From a virus, in IMG/VR virus record IMGVR_UViG_3300003691_000012, positions 1 to 47,422 of that record: a stretch of 47,422 nt of DNA. One strand, given 5' to 3'. A program made the translations under genes and the position numbers. Every line of letters begins with the position of its first letter. Positions within the stretch are counted from its first letter, which is position 1. The notes beneath the pieces are model-generated. The model was not told where the DNA came from and searched no databases. It saw only the letters and a program-made list of their open reading frames with translations. Below are positions 37,826-47,422 of this stretch, one piece after another.

Positions 37826-40800
37826 TGAGTGACTTTATATCAGGTGCATTAATACCTACTGGCAACAATTACACAGTAGGCGCAAATGGTGATTTTTTAA
37901 TATGGTTACCATTTGGGTACAGTGTTGGTGCCAATACCACATTAACTCAATCGTTTGGTGGAGTAGCGTTAACTGAGCAACAAGATGAATCTACTGATAT
38001 TGCTGGTAATGGGGACCCTGTTATTGCATTAGGGTATTTATCTTCTCCCGCCTTAACCGCACAAGCTCTAGTTGCAACATGGAGCAGTAACCCAGTTCTC
38101 ACATCTGGCTATGCTTTTTCATTCCAAAATGTTGACATCGCTGCACCGATAAGACCCGGGGTCAATGGAAGCGACTCAGCTACTTATGGTGCCACAAACA
38201 CACCAGCATTAACTTACTCAGCAGTGGCAGGCGATACAGTATTTTATTATAAATATCATTGCACAAATGGAAGCAGTACCTTAGCACTACCTACTGGTTT
38301 CACGTTAATAGATAACACAGTATTATTAACCACTCCTGCGTATAGACAAGTATCTTATTACTACAAAAAAATTACCGTAGATGAGACATTAGTTTCAATT
38401 GGTGCAGATACTTCCGGTAGTTCAGCTGTTGGTGGTGCTCATGGTTTCGTAGTATTGAAACTTGCCGAGGCTCCGACTGGCGTTAATATTGGGACAGTTG
38501 ATACAGATAATGTAGTTGAGATTGGACAGACATTAATTAATACTCCTGGTTCTGGGTATGAAGCAGTACAAGGAACAGGCACCGTAATAATTAGCCCAAC
38601 TGATAATATTGCTGATGCAAATGCTGTCACATTGACTGCTACATCTTGGGCAGATGAATTAATAGAATTTACTATACCCACATCACTGTCAATGTTGTAT
38701 GGGACAGTTTACCTATTCATCACTAATAATACTGGAGAAGTGAATGCAGCAGGTAAATCACTATCACTGGTTCCCCCTGTATTAAATGATTACTTGGTTA
38801 TTAGAGAACAAAATGATTTAGGAATATTAAAAGATATAGTTGGCTTAGCGTTAGAGGCTGACCAACTAGAATACCAAAAATTGTCTGCCAATGGCGGTAC
38901 AGTTTATATGGGCGTATCTGGTACATATTATATTTATGATTACCCAGCAAATGCTGTTACCTCGACTGATACAATTTTATTTAGATTAGGTGATGCGTCA
39001 GATGGCACATGGTCATCAATTGGTTTAACTAATTTCTCTGTTGGGGCTGCAGCAAACATAAGCGGTACTATTAACCAAACAATGAACGGATTCACTCAAG
39101 TAGCAGTGGGCACAGTTGTTGTTGGTGGGGTTACTGGAACCATTAGCCAGAATATGAATAGCTATTCTCAAAATGCTACTGGCACTGTTGCACAAAATAG
39201 TATCACTGGTGTTATTGCTCAAATAATGAGTGGGTTTACTCAGGCAGCAGTAGGCGGTCTTACTGGTCACGATGTTACTGCTACCATCACCCAAACTATG
39301 ACAGGATTTAGTCAAGTTGCTATTGGTACCCTTGGAATAGCTCCTGCTATTACTCAACCACCGCATGCAACTATTGCAAAAAATAGTACATTTAATTACA
39401 CACCAAGTTTAGCAAGTGGTGCTGATGTTTTATGGTTTAAGGAATATGGTCCAGATGATTTAATAGTTGACCCTGAGACTGGGGCAATAACCTGGGATAC
39501 TACTAGCTTACCTCGGGGACAAGGCGTAAGAATAACATTAGGTTGTTCAAATTTTGTCGGAGAAGACTTAAAAACTTTTGTAGTTCATGTCGATGAATTA
39601 GGTACCTCGAAGTTAATGTTAATGAATGGGGCTGTTGATGTTGCTGGCGGTACACCGACAACCGTGGCCACAACTATTCGAGCAGCCGCTACAGAAATAA
39701 ATAGCGGAGATACTTTAATTATTCCTGATGGTTCATTCTTCGCATCTATAGTTTCTCAGAATAGCGGAGAGAATACTTGGGATGAGCAAAACCTAAATGA
39801 TTTACCAACTGGTTTATCTAATCAACACACTTCAGTAATGTCTGAAGGATATACAATAATTGATGCAGCTCCTCATGATTCAATTGCCCGTGATGACAAA
39901 GGCTTACAATCTGGCCCAACTAATACCGGTGAGTTCTATAAATTCAGTGGAATTGAGTGGACTGGCTCAAACAGAGGTCCAGTAGTATTTCGTTCCAATG
40001 GAGCAGTGTTAGATTTTTGTGGTGGTACTGATGGTAGTTATGCAGTAACTCCAACGACCCAAGTAGAAGCTGATGCAGCATTTGCAAACATAGCCGGTAC
40101 TTATATCGGTGGAAATTGCTTAGCAGAAAATTGCTTTGGGTTCGGTGATGCTAGATATATTTTTCAAGCAGGTAATCGAGTAACATCTTCTTCGTTCAAT
40201 AGATGTATAGCTCGCCCAGATGAATATAATGGTACTAACCCTCGTGGTGGTATTATCCATTATGCTGTTGACCAATCTGGTACTTTCTCTAGTTTTGTTA
40301 TCGATGGTGACCAAGAGCATTTGTCTCCATTTTATAATAACTATGCTGGTGCATTTGGTATGCCCGCCACCGGAAATGAAACATGGGCACAGTTCCAGTT
40401 AATGCGTGGTTGCGCTTCCATCAATGTTGACATGAACTCAATATTAAATGACTCCAACTCAGCAACAAATCTACTAACTATAGAAGATTTCCTATTATTG
40501 GATACCACTAATACAGTAACTCCTTGGACTCATGCTACTTCTTTAATGGGAATACAGAGTGACTCTCAGATGACTGTATCTCGTTTATCTATGTCTGAAA
40601 CACATAGATGGGATTTTGATGCTACCACTGGAGCAAATTTCTTTGGTGCATCTACAGGTAGTGTAATTAATGGCGCAATATTTGATAGATTGGGCTGGGA
40701 TGGTGTATCAGCAACAATTGACATAGCAGATTTAGTTGGTAGTGATACCACAGTAGATAATGCAAATATTTACGACTTTAAAGGAAGTATAGATGCTCTA

Positions 40801-42039
40801 GGTAGCTCAACCCCAACTACCACTGTCACATTAACTAACCCAAAAGATAATGGCTGGGATTACCCAGTTAGAGCTGAGTCAGGTTCTCCAATTGCTATAG
40901 CAGGACAGGCGGCTGACTTAACTAGATTTGCTGCACCATCTTCATTATTACCAACTGACACTGGTTGGGATACAGCAACTAATGAGTGGGCTTGGCCACA
41001 CCCAGAAGAACAGCATATTGCTGCTAGAATGAGAACTTATAGTAAAACTGGAATGGCAGTAAGAAATCCAACTGCTAGTACTAACCCAGTTGATTTAACA
41101 GGTACCATAACTGGTAATCGTGGTTTTGCTGCAACTGGTGAATCATTTTCTGAATATATTTGGGGACAGTTTGGAAGAACAGTTCCACCCCTTCGAGTAG
41201 CAGCGACTACAACTGGGACTGGTGAAGTAACTTTGCGTGTAGGTCGATACCGGTCAACTCGTGGCGACACAATTACCAAGTTCAATGTGTATGAAACATC
41301 AGATTTAATTAATCCAGTTGGTTCAGTAACAGGTGGACTAAAAGTAGTATTATCTGGCGTAGCAGGTGGTGCACATACCTACATAATTAAAGCAGTTGAT
41401 GCATCTCAGCTTAGTGCTTGGGGTGCTAACGAAACAGGTGAATCTGGTCCATCCAGAGAAATGACAGTAACGGTGTCTGCATTGGCTGGCCCTGCTGGTG
41501 GAATAAGTCAGACTATGAGTGGATTCACTCAAGTTGCAACTGGCACAGTGGCACCACAGGCACCGATTGACGGTACAATAACTCAAACTATGAACCAGTT
41601 TAGTCAGTCTGCAACTGGCGTATTAGCTGCTTCTTTGGTTGTTGGTACTATCAATCAAACTATGAGTTCTTTTGTCCAAGTAGCCGTAGGTGGGCTTACC
41701 CAGTCAGGTATGAATGGAACCATAGCATTGACCATGAATGGCTTTACTCAAGATGCTAATGGAACCATTACCAAAAATAACATAAATGGTACTATTTCCC
41801 AGACAATGAAGCCGTTCTCTCAGCAATTAATTGAGAGAGTTCCTGATACCATTAGACAAACAATGAATAATTTCAGTCAGTCAATGTCTGGAGTAATTAC
41901 CACAGTAAATATAGGTACGATAACCCAGACTATGAATTCGTTTGAGACATCGATGATAGGTAGTATTTACACTCCGCCTGAAATACCAGTACTGACTACT
42001 ATAAATAAAAACAGTATACTTACTGCTATTAACAAATAA
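37825..42039 (+). CDS. giant repeat-rich tail appendage/tailspike (1404 aa)
   Basis: An N-terminal part (about 1-330) of jelly-roll character is followed by repeat cluster 1 (about 411-505), a region reading IRAAATEINSGDTLIIPDGS near 615-630 that begins a probable right-handed beta-helix (about 608-1060), a fibronectin III-like domain (about 1122-1218, HTYIIKAVDASQLSAWG), and repeat cluster 2 (about 1223-1385). The beta-helix with EWTGSNRGPVVF and AENCFGFGDARYIFQAGNR recalls polysaccharide-binding or -cleaving tailspikes. Catalytic residues are not identifiable. It probably forms a trimeric spike. Confidence 0.72.
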   Translation: MSDFISGALIPTGNNYTVGANGDFLIWLPFGYSVGANTTLTQSFGGVALTEQQDESTDIAGNGDPVIALGYLSSPALTAQALVATWSSNPVLTSGYAFSFQNVDIAAPIRPGVNGSDSATYGATNTPALTYSAVAGDTVFYYKYHCTNGSSTLALPTGFTLIDNTVLLTTPAYRQVSYYYKKITVDETLVSIGADTSGSSAVGGAHGFVVLKLAEAPTGVNIGTVDTDNVVEIGQTLINTPGSGYEAVQGTGTVIISPTDNIADANAVTLTATSWADELIEFTIPTSLSMLYGTVYLFITNNTGEVNAAGKSLSLVPPVLNDYLVIREQNDLGILKDIVGLALEADQLEYQKLSANGGTVYMGVSGTYYIYDYPANAVTSTDTILFRLGDASDGTWSSIGLTNFSVGAAANISGTINQTMNGFTQVAVGTVVVGGVTGTISQNMNSYSQNATGTVAQNSITGVIAQIMSGFTQAAVGGLTGHDVTATITQTMTGFSQVAIGTLGIAPAITQPPHATIAKNSTFNYTPSLASGADVLWFKEYGPDDLIVDPETGAITWDTTSLPRGQGVRITLGCSNFVGEDLKTFVVHVDELGTSKLMLMNGAVDVAGGTPTTVATTIRAAATEINSGDTLIIPDGSFFASIVSQNSGENTWDEQNLNDLPTGLSNQHTSVMSEGYTIIDAAPHDSIARDDKGLQSGPTNTGEFYKFSGIEWTGSNRGPVVFRSNGAVLDFCGGTDGSYAVTPTTQVEADAAFANIAGTYIGGNCLAENCFGFGDARYIFQAGNRVTSSSFNRCIARPDEYNGTNPRGGIIHYAVDQSGTFSSFVIDGDQEHLSPFYNNYAGAFGMPATGNETWAQFQLMRGCASINVDMNSILNDSNSATNLLTIEDFLLLDTTNTVTPWTHATSLMGIQSDSQMTVSRLSMSETHRWDFDATTGANFFGASTGSVINGAIFDRLGWDGVSATIDIADLVGSDTTVDNANIYDFKGSIDALGSSTPTTTVTLTNPKDNGWDYPVRAESGSPIAIAGQAADLTRFAAPSSLLPTDTGWDTATNEWAWPHPEEQHIAARMRTYSKTGMAVRNPTASTNPVDLTGTITGNRGFAATGESFSEYIWGQFGRTVPPLRVAATTTGTGEVTLRVGRYRSTRGDTITKFNVYETSDLINPVGSVTGGLKVVLSGVAGGAHTYIIKAVDASQLSAWGANETGESGPSREMTVTVSALAGPAGGISQTMSGFTQVATGTVAPQAPIDGTITQTMNQFSQSATGVLAASLVVGTINQTMSSFVQVAVGGLTQSGMNGTIALTMNGFTQDANGTITKNNINGTISQTMKPFSQQLIERVPDTIRQTMNNFSQSMSGVITTVNIGTITQTMNSFETSMIGSIYTPPEIPVLTTINKNSILTAINK
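39058..39340 (+). repeat. protein repeat cluster 1: four copies of G-T-I-x-Q-T-M-x-x-F-x-Q-x-A-x-G
   Basis: Within the 1404-aa protein four copies follow at roughly 20-25 residues: SGTINQTMNGFTQVAVGTV, TGTISQNMNSYSQNATGTV, TGVIAQIMSGFTQAAVGGL and TATITQTMTGFSQVAIGTL. DNA identity is lower than protein identity, so the repeats are old. Confidence 0.8.
41494..41980 (+). repeat. protein repeat cluster 2: seven copies of the same unit
   Basis: The unit recurs seven times near the C-terminus: GGISQTMSGFTQVATG, GTITQTMNQFSQSATG, GTINQTMSSFVQVAVG, GTIALTMNGFTQDANG, GTISQTMKPFSQQLIE, DTIRQTMNNFSQSMSG, GTITQTMNSFETSMIG. Spacing varies from about 18 to 24 residues. Confidence 0.8.
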
Positions 42040-42049
42040 GGAACACCCG

Positions 42050-42412
42050 ATGAGTAATGATGTTGAAATAGTGACTGGAGATGATATTGTATTAGTACAT
42101 CCAATATCTACTGATTTTATTGCACCAAATATCCCTGCGAGTGCTATTGTTACTTGTAGTATTGTTTCCTCAGATAAGTCTATTAACTACACTGGTGAGA
42201 TTACCCAAATAGCTACACAAGAGAAAGCAGACTGGGCCAAGGGAAATGTAAGTGTAATCATGACATCAACACAAACAGCTGCTATCACTGCATTGGTTAC
42301 TAAATGGAACAGAGGTAGAGTCCTTGCTTATATGGAAACACAGATAAATGATGCAGGTAAGAGAGACACTCACTTCGCTAAACTAATTATTGTTAGGGGT
42401 AATGTGGCATAA
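42050..42412 (+). CDS. hypothetical structural protein (120 aa)
   Basis: The product (EIVTGDDIVLVHPISTDFIA...) is beta-rich and resembles in layout small head or tail completion proteins: strand-rich first half, then SVIMTSTQTAAITALVTKWN and RGRVLAYMETQINDAGKRDT. It lies 10 bases after the appendage gene and just before the portal gene. No confident family. Confidence 0.6.
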   Translation: MSNDVEIVTGDDIVLVHPISTDFIAPNIPASAIVTCSIVSSDKSINYTGEITQIATQEKADWAKGNVSVIMTSTQTAAITALVTKWNRGRVLAYMETQINDAGKRDTHFAKLIIVRGNVA

Positions 42413-42465
42413 CTACTAGTAGTAGTGTTATCATCACTCCGTTAACTTATAAGGCTTAATACTTT

Positions 42466-44613
42466 ATGCTCCCAGAAGATGAAATTGAACAAGACGACCT
42501 AGACAACGAAGATGTTGAGGATAGTGGTACGTCTGGTGAAAGTGACATATTCCAGACTGAGTGGAAGAAGCCTCCTACTGTTGCTGAACTAAAGAAAGAT
42601 TATACTGATGCACAGGCAACCCATGATGCTCACGTAGCTAAAGTTACTGTATGGCTAGATAACCTAAATATTACTGGTAAGGCCAAGCGCCCAAAAAAGA
42701 AAGGACGTTCCTCATTAACTCCTAAGGTAATTCGTAAGCAAGCTGAGTGGAGATATGCTGCACTTAGTGAACCATTCTTAAGTACTGATGATATATTCAA
42801 TACTGCTCCTGAAACAGCAGAAGACAAGAAAGCTGCTGTACAAAATGGATTAATACTAAATAACCAATTTAATACTAAGATAGATAAAGTCGGTTTTATC
42901 GATGAGTTTATACGTACTGTTGTTGATGAAGGTACCGTAGTAGTTCGAGTAGGTTGGCAGTTTGAGGAAGAGAAATTTGAAGTAGAACTTCCTGCATATG
43001 AGTACCACATATCAGCTGACCCTAATGCTGGACAGATGCTACAACAAGCTGAACAAAATCCATCACTTGCTTCAGAAGAAATGATTCAAGCACTGGCATT
43101 AAGTCAGCAGCACGGTAAACCTATTTTACCTGTTCAAGTGGGGACTAAAGTAGGTACCGACACCAAGACAATATCTAACCATCCTACTATTGAAGTTTGT
43201 GACTATCGTAACGTAATCATTGACCCAATGGCTAAAGGTGAAGTAGAGAAAGCAAATTTCATTATCTACCAATTTGAAACTTCATTGGCAGAACTTAGTA
43301 AAGACCCTCGGTATAAAAATTTAGATAAAATAAACAAAGAAACTAATTCCATATTAAACGAGTCAGATAGTGACGTAGAGTCAGGCTCATTCAACTATAC
43401 TGATAACGCAAGAAAGAAGTTTATAGCATATGAGTATTGGGGAAATATTGCAGTAGATGGAGAAGATGAAACTACTCTAACTCCTATTGTTGCTACTTGG
43501 GTCGGTGATGTAATGATTCGCTTAGAGCAGAATCCATTCCCAGACCAACAACACCCGTTTGTATCCGTACAGTACTTGCCGGTTAGAAAATCTAATTATG
43601 GTGAACCTGACGGAGAGTTGATTTTAGAGAATCAACAAATTATTGGAGCAACTACCCGAGGTATTATTGACACTATGGGTAGAAGTGCTAATGCTCAACA
43701 GGGTATTAGAAAGGATGCCTTAGATGTTACCAATAGAAGATTATTTGATAAAGGTATGGATTATGAATACAACGGGCAAAGTGACCCGAGATTGCTTTTC
43801 CATACTCACCAGTACCCAGAAATACCTCAATCAGCTCAATGGATGATTGCTACACAGAATGCTGACGCTGAGAGCTTAACAGGTGTTAAGGCTTTCTCTG
43901 GTGGCTCTGGGATTTCTGGTACTGCATTAGGGGATAGTGTTGGTGGAATTAAATCAGCACTTGATGCGACTGCTAAGAGAGAGTTAGGAATACTCAGACG
44001 TATCTCCGCTGGGATGAAAAAAATAGCACGTAAGTTTATTAGCATGAACTCTGAATTTTTATCAGACATAGAAGTCATCCGAGTTACTAACGAATTATTC
44101 GTAGAAGTGCGTAAAGATGATTTAGCTGGTAAGATGGATATTAAGTTAACCATTAGTACTCCGGAAGCTGACAATGCAAAGGCAGAAGAACTTGCCTTTT
44201 TACTTCAGACAACTGGACAAACTATGGGACCTGATTTCACTAGAATAATTTTAGCTGATATCGCTAGATTAAGAAAAATGCCTGATATGGCTCAACGTAT
44301 CGAAGACTTTGTACCACAGCCCGACCCACTGGAAGTCAAAAAGCAACAACTAGAAGTTGCTTTACTTGAAGCTCAGATTCGGACTGAACAGAGTAAGGCC
44401 GTTGAAAACCAGGCAAACGCTATACTAGACCAAGCCAAAGCCGCTGACTTAGGTAGCACTAAAGACCTCAAGGACCTACAATTTGTAGAAACTGAGTCTG
44501 GTGTTACTCAAGAGCGAGAACTGGAAAAGGGATTAGTACAAGCCAAAGGTAATATTGCCCTCGAAAGAGTAAAGCAACAGAGCCAGAAGAATAATCCATC
44601 TACTACCAAGTAG
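42466..44613 (+). CDS. portal protein (N4 gp59-like, 715 aa)
   Basis: Length and sequence pattern fit the large portals of short-tailed N4-like phages (N4 gp59 is about 760 aa). Visible are the core EWRYAALSEPFLSTDDIFNT, EYHISADPNAGQ, CDYRNVIIDPMAKGEV and QHPFVSVQYLPVRKSNYGEP, then LTGVKAFSGGSGISGTALGD near residues 470-490 and a C-terminal helical clip (EVKKQQLEVALLEAQIRTEQ). It forms the dodecameric channel through which DNA enters. The start is not preceded by a clear Shine-Dalgarno (TAAGGC lies about 11 bases away). Confidence 0.9.
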   Translation: MLPEDEIEQDDLDNEDVEDSGTSGESDIFQTEWKKPPTVAELKKDYTDAQATHDAHVAKVTVWLDNLNITGKAKRPKKKGRSSLTPKVIRKQAEWRYAALSEPFLSTDDIFNTAPETAEDKKAAVQNGLILNNQFNTKIDKVGFIDEFIRTVVDEGTVVVRVGWQFEEEKFEVELPAYEYHISADPNAGQMLQQAEQNPSLASEEMIQALALSQQHGKPILPVQVGTKVGTDTKTISNHPTIEVCDYRNVIIDPMAKGEVEKANFIIYQFETSLAELSKDPRYKNLDKINKETNSILNESDSDVESGSFNYTDNARKKFIAYEYWGNIAVDGEDETTLTPIVATWVGDVMIRLEQNPFPDQQHPFVSVQYLPVRKSNYGEPDGELILENQQIIGATTRGIIDTMGRSANAQQGIRKDALDVTNRRLFDKGMDYEYNGQSDPRLLFHTHQYPEIPQSAQWMIATQNADAESLTGVKAFSGGSGISGTALGDSVGGIKSALDATAKRELGILRRISAGMKKIARKFISMNSEFLSDIEVIRVTNELFVEVRKDDLAGKMDIKLTISTPEADNAKAEELAFLLQTTGQTMGPDFTRIILADIARLRKMPDMAQRIEDFVPQPDPLEVKKQQLEVALLEAQIRTEQSKAVENQANAILDQAKAADLGSTKDLKDLQFVETESGVTQERELEKGLVQAKGNIALERVKQQSQKNNPSTTK

Positions 44614-44678
44614 GTGACAACCGGAGGAAACTCCAACAATTCTACAGGTAATGCTGGGAGACACGAGGAAGCACAAAA

Positions 44679-45062
44679 ATGAGTGAATCATTTGAACAAG
44701 AACAACAAGTACAGTTAACAATTGAACAAGCAGAAAGTTTTGTTAAGCGTAGAGATGCGCTAACAGCATTGACATCTTCTCCACATTGGAAGACGTTAAT
44801 AAATGAAGTGTATTTTGAAAAAGAACCAATCAGATTGGTGTTATTAAAGTCTGACCCTGGTATGCAGACACCCGAGAAACAAGCGGCAATTGATAAAGAT
44901 ATTTTAGCAATTGGAGCATTTAGACAATTTTTATCTGCAAGTACTTTTTTAGGTAATAATGCAGAGGCGTCATTAGCCGGACATCATGCAGCACTTGAAG
45001 AAATTCGAGCAGAAGAAGCTGGATTAGAAGCCGATGATGTAGAAGTGGATGAGCTTGGTTAA
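44679..45062 (+). CDS. head protein between portal and scaffold (127 aa, N4 gp58 position)
   Basis: The protein is helical and acidic at its end (EEIRAEEAGLEADDVEVDELG) and contains VKRRDALTALTSSPHWKTLI. Small proteins in this position of N4-like genomes are head components or assembly factors; this is by gene order only. It is followed after 2 bases by the scaffold-like gene. Confidence 0.6.
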   Translation: MSESFEQEQQVQLTIEQAESFVKRRDALTALTSSPHWKTLINEVYFEKEPIRLVLLKSDPGMQTPEKQAAIDKDILAIGAFRQFLSASTFLGNNAEASLAGHHAALEEIRAEEAGLEADDVEVDELG

Positions 45063-45064
45063 TC

Positions 45065-46339
45065 ATGTCAGAAATTACTGATAATGAGCAGGAGATAAAC
45101 TACTTGGAGATGTCCGATGAGGACATCGCTAATATGGAGTTACCTACCGAGCTAGAAGAACTTAACGATGATAACCTTGGAGAAGAAGATGGACAACAAA
45201 CAGACGAATCCGGAAACGGAAGCGAAGGAGAATCAGGAGCCGAATCCAGTAGTGGAGAAGGAAGTTCAGATTCAGGAAGCGGAGCCAGTGACGAAGGAGA
45301 AGAAGAAGAAAACTCTGACGAAATCACAGAAGGAGAAACTGGAGAAGTCGAACCAGAAACTTCGGAAGAAGGTGACGAAGTATCCACAACTAACGACTCA
45401 GGAAGCGAAGGCGACTCGGGACAAGATTCGCCAGAAGATGACGGGGAATCGGGACAGTCTACTGAGAAAACAGAGTCAAGCCCTACGCAAGTAACTGAGA
45501 TAAGCGCGGAAGATGCTTATAAACAAGTTATGGCTCCATTCAAAGCGAATGGTAAACAGATGCAAGTTAAGTCTGTTGATGAAGTTAGACGGTTGATGTC
45601 CATGGGTGCTAATTACAATAGTAAAATGGCAGCCCTGAAACCGAATATGAAAATACTTAAAATGTTAGAAAACAATAACATTTTAGATGAAGAAAAATTA
45701 AGCTTTTTAATTGACCTCAGTAAGAAAGACCCTGCGGCAATTACTAAGTTAGTAAAAGATTCTGGTGTTAATCCACTAGATATTGATGTAGAAAAAGATT
45801 CTGGATACGAGTCCAAAACTTACACTGTTTCTGATAGCGAAGTAGACCTTGACCAAGTTCTTGCCGATATACGCGGTACTGACTCGGGCAAACGCACTAT
45901 CGATGTTATAAGCAATAGGTGGGATGAAGCCAGTAAGCAGAAATTGGTCAGTGACCCTTCAATAATCAGGAACATTAATGAACAAATGGAAAATGGAATC
46001 TATGATGAAATTGTAGATAAAGTAGACCATGCGAGAATGATGGGAGAGTTTAAAGGTGTTACGGACATAGAAGCTTATAGGCAAATGGGAAGCCACATGC
46101 AAGCTAATCGGTTATTTAAAGGTATGGATGCAAAACCTGCACCCGCTACTATGACTAAACCGGAAGCCACTGAAATAGTTGCCCCAGTTAGCAAGGCCGA
46201 TGACCTCCAGCTTAAAAATCGAAAGAAAGCAGCAGGTGCTACAAAGAATAGTGGTGGCAGTAAGAAGAAAAAATTATCAGGCATTGATGTATTAGGAATG
46301 TCGGATGAAGATTTTGCCAAACTATCCGCCCCTATTTAA
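45065..46339 (+). CDS. scaffolding-like head protein with acidic repeat region (424 aa, N4 gp57 position)
   Basis: Residues about 20-140 consist almost entirely of Glu, Ser, Gly, Asp and Thr (EDGQQTDESGNGSEGESGAE...), an extended disordered acidic tail. The rest is helical (AEDAYKQVMAPFKANGKQMQ; VRRLMSMGANYNSKMAALKP) with a basic C-terminus (GGSKKKKLSGIDVLGMSDED). Such acidic-helical proteins directly upstream of the capsid gene act as scaffolds or internal head proteins. The low-complexity code keeps other frames open, which should not be taken as genes. Confidence 0.75.
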   Translation: MSEITDNEQEINYLEMSDEDIANMELPTELEELNDDNLGEEDGQQTDESGNGSEGESGAESSSGEGSSDSGSGASDEGEEEENSDEITEGETGEVEPETSEEGDEVSTTNDSGSEGDSGQDSPEDDGESGQSTEKTESSPTQVTEISAEDAYKQVMAPFKANGKQMQVKSVDEVRRLMSMGANYNSKMAALKPNMKILKMLENNNILDEEKLSFLIDLSKKDPAAITKLVKDSGVNPLDIDVEKDSGYESKTYTVSDSEVDLDQVLADIRGTDSGKRTIDVISNRWDEASKQKLVSDPSIIRNINEQMENGIYDEIVDKVDHARMMGEFKGVTDIEAYRQMGSHMQANRLFKGMDAKPAPATMTKPEATEIVAPVSKADDLQLKNRKKAAGATKNSGGSKKKKLSGIDVLGMSDEDFAKLSAPI

Positions 46340-46370
46340 CTTTTAAATTAGTTAATATAAGGAAACTAAG

Positions 46371-47422
46371 ATGACTAGACAATATAATGCAGGTGGGAAT
46401 AGCTCCGATATCGGTGCATCTCAACTGAGCAATGATTTCTTCTACCAGAAGAAAGCGTTAATTGAGATGGCAAAAGAGCAGTATTTCGGCCAACAAGCTG
46501 ATGTACAATCTATGCCAAAACATATGGGTAAAACCATTAAAAGATATTTGTATCTTCCAATGTTGGATGACGCAAACGTCAATGACCAAGGTATCGATGC
46601 TTCTGGTGTTAGTACTACTATGTCAGCAACTATTAAGATTACTTTGCCTGAAGTATTAGCTTCTGCTAATGGCCGTGCAAGTCATTTTATCGTTGGTGAA
46701 GGTGCAAATGCTGCTGCTGCTATTACAGCCGTTGAAGCTGCTGCTCAATTGTTCTTCCGTGACATAGGTGGATTTGATATCACTGCTGCGGCAACTGATA
46801 CCTATGACGAAACTAAAGCTGTTGTTGAAGCTCTTAACCCTGCGTGGGTAGTCGATGATTCATTAGCACAAACTGGTACTGTTGTATCGGCACATGGTAA
46901 CTTGTATGGCTCATCTAAAGATGTCGGTACAATTGCTGCTAAACTTCCTGCATTGTCAGAGTCTGGTGGTAGAGTTAACCGTGTTGGTTTCAAGCGAGTT
47001 GAGTTACAAGGTTCATTAGAGAAATTTGGTTTCTTCGATGAATACACTCAAGAGTCTATCGATTTCGATACAGACGCTGAGCTAATGATGCATGTTAATC
47101 GTGAGATGACTCGTGCAGCTAACGAAATAACAGAAGATGCTTTGCAGATTGATTTATTGAACTCTGCTGGTGTTATCCGTTATGCAGGCGATGCGATTTC
47201 TACAGCTTCTCTTTCTGGAGATACTGGTGGAATTACATTAGTGACTTATGATGACTTAATGCGTTTATCTATTGATTTAGATAATAACCGCTGCCCTAAG
47301 AACACTACTTTGATTACTGGTAGCCGTAGAGTTGATACTAAGACTGTTCAAGGTGCTCGTTACATCTATATGGGAACTGAGTTAGTTACTCAGATTAAAC
47401 GAATGACTGATACTTTTGGCAA
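46371..47422 (+). CDS. major capsid protein (N4 gp56-like), 3' end cut by window
   Basis: About 350 residues are visible from the ATG at 46371 with AAGGAAAC before it. The sequence GASQLSNDFFYQKKALIEMA ... YFGQQADVQSMPKHMGKTIK is the conserved N-terminus of N4-type capsid proteins, followed by RYLYLPMLDDANVNDQGID and, later, VGFKRVELQGSLEKFGFFDE YTQESIDFDT and ANEITEDALQIDLLNSAGVI. The protein has the HK97 fold in this family and forms the icosahedral head; the end is beyond base 47422. Confidence 0.9.
   Translation, partial: MTRQYNAGGNSSDIGASQLSNDFFYQKKALIEMAKEQYFGQQADVQSMPKHMGKTIKRYLYLPMLDDANVNDQGIDASGVSTTMSATIKITLPEVLASANGRASHFIVGEGANAAAAITAVEAAAQLFFRDIGGFDITAAATDTYDETKAVVEALNPAWVVDDSLAQTGTVVSAHGNLYGSSKDVGTIAAKLPALSESGGRVNRVGFKRVELQGSLEKFGFFDEYTQESIDFDTDAELMMHVNREMTRAANEITEDALQIDLLNSAGVIRYAGDAISTASLSGDTGGITLVTYDDLMRLSIDLDNNRCPKNTTLITGSRRVDTKTVQGARYIYMGTELVTQIKRMTDTFG

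Noticed and set aside
45168-45494. 108-aa frame overlapping the scaffold gene in another frame
   Set aside because: It comes from the GAA/GGA/TCA low-complexity code of the acidic region, which keeps several frames open.

Overview
The window looks like part of the genome of an N4-like podovirus (family Schitoviridae). The evidence is the combination of genes, all read from the sequence: a two-subunit T7-type RNA polymerase (N4 gp15/gp16 type), a MoxR AAA+ ATPase followed by a metallopeptidase/VWA protein (gp24/gp25 type), a Dda/RecD-like helicase, a family A DNA polymerase (gp39 type), a terminase pair (gp69/gp68 type), a 715-aa portal (gp59 type), an acidic scaffold-like protein and the start of the major capsid protein (gp56 type). 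The DNA is AT-rich; a marine gammaproteobacterial host is plausible, but no gene here names the host.

Layout. From 21.3 kb down to 1, every gene reads leftward (minus strand): first about 30 very small early genes (16.5-21.3 kb), then middle genes including the RNA polymerase (10.1-13.8 kb), ATPase/VWA pair (7.4-9.9 kb), small genes, helicase and DNA polymerase (cut by the window edge). From 22.2 kb to the end every gene reads rightward: six small genes, terminase, a connector-like protein, two giant repeat-rich appendage proteins, a lysis cassette (M15 peptidase, coiled-coil and holin-like membrane proteins, a PagL-like outer-membrane barrel), portal, scaffold and capsid. Between them lies an 880-base gene-free stretch full of hairpins and direct repeats. 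In N4 the early and late blocks start from opposite genome ends, so this stretch probably holds the joined genome termini of a circularised assembly.

Mobile elements. The catalytic HDS motif of the RNA polymerase large subunit is split by a 980-nt group I intron carrying an HNH gene; both splice sites are supported by P1 and P10 pairing. The large terminase carries a 349-aa LAGLIDADG intein that lacks the usual Cys1/Ser1.

Most unusual signals. (1) At least twelve otherwise different small leftward proteins end in the same short basic helix, roughly I-x-K-x-K-L-K-x-L-L-x-G. (2) Six early-gene starts are preceded by a tiny hairpin with a GTA loop, and in five the trinucleotide CCT lies at exactly the same distance; they resemble the hairpin promoters of the N4 virion RNA polymerase, on the correct (template) strand. 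A second set has GGA loops, the N4 loop itself. (3) A long structured RNA lies in a 520-base gap at 16.0-16.5 kb. (4) The Shine-Dalgarno of the small terminase gene is buried in a terminator hairpin. Start codons were often moved to internal ATGs with good ribosome binding sites; many genes overlap by 4 bases (ATGA), which indicates translational coupling.
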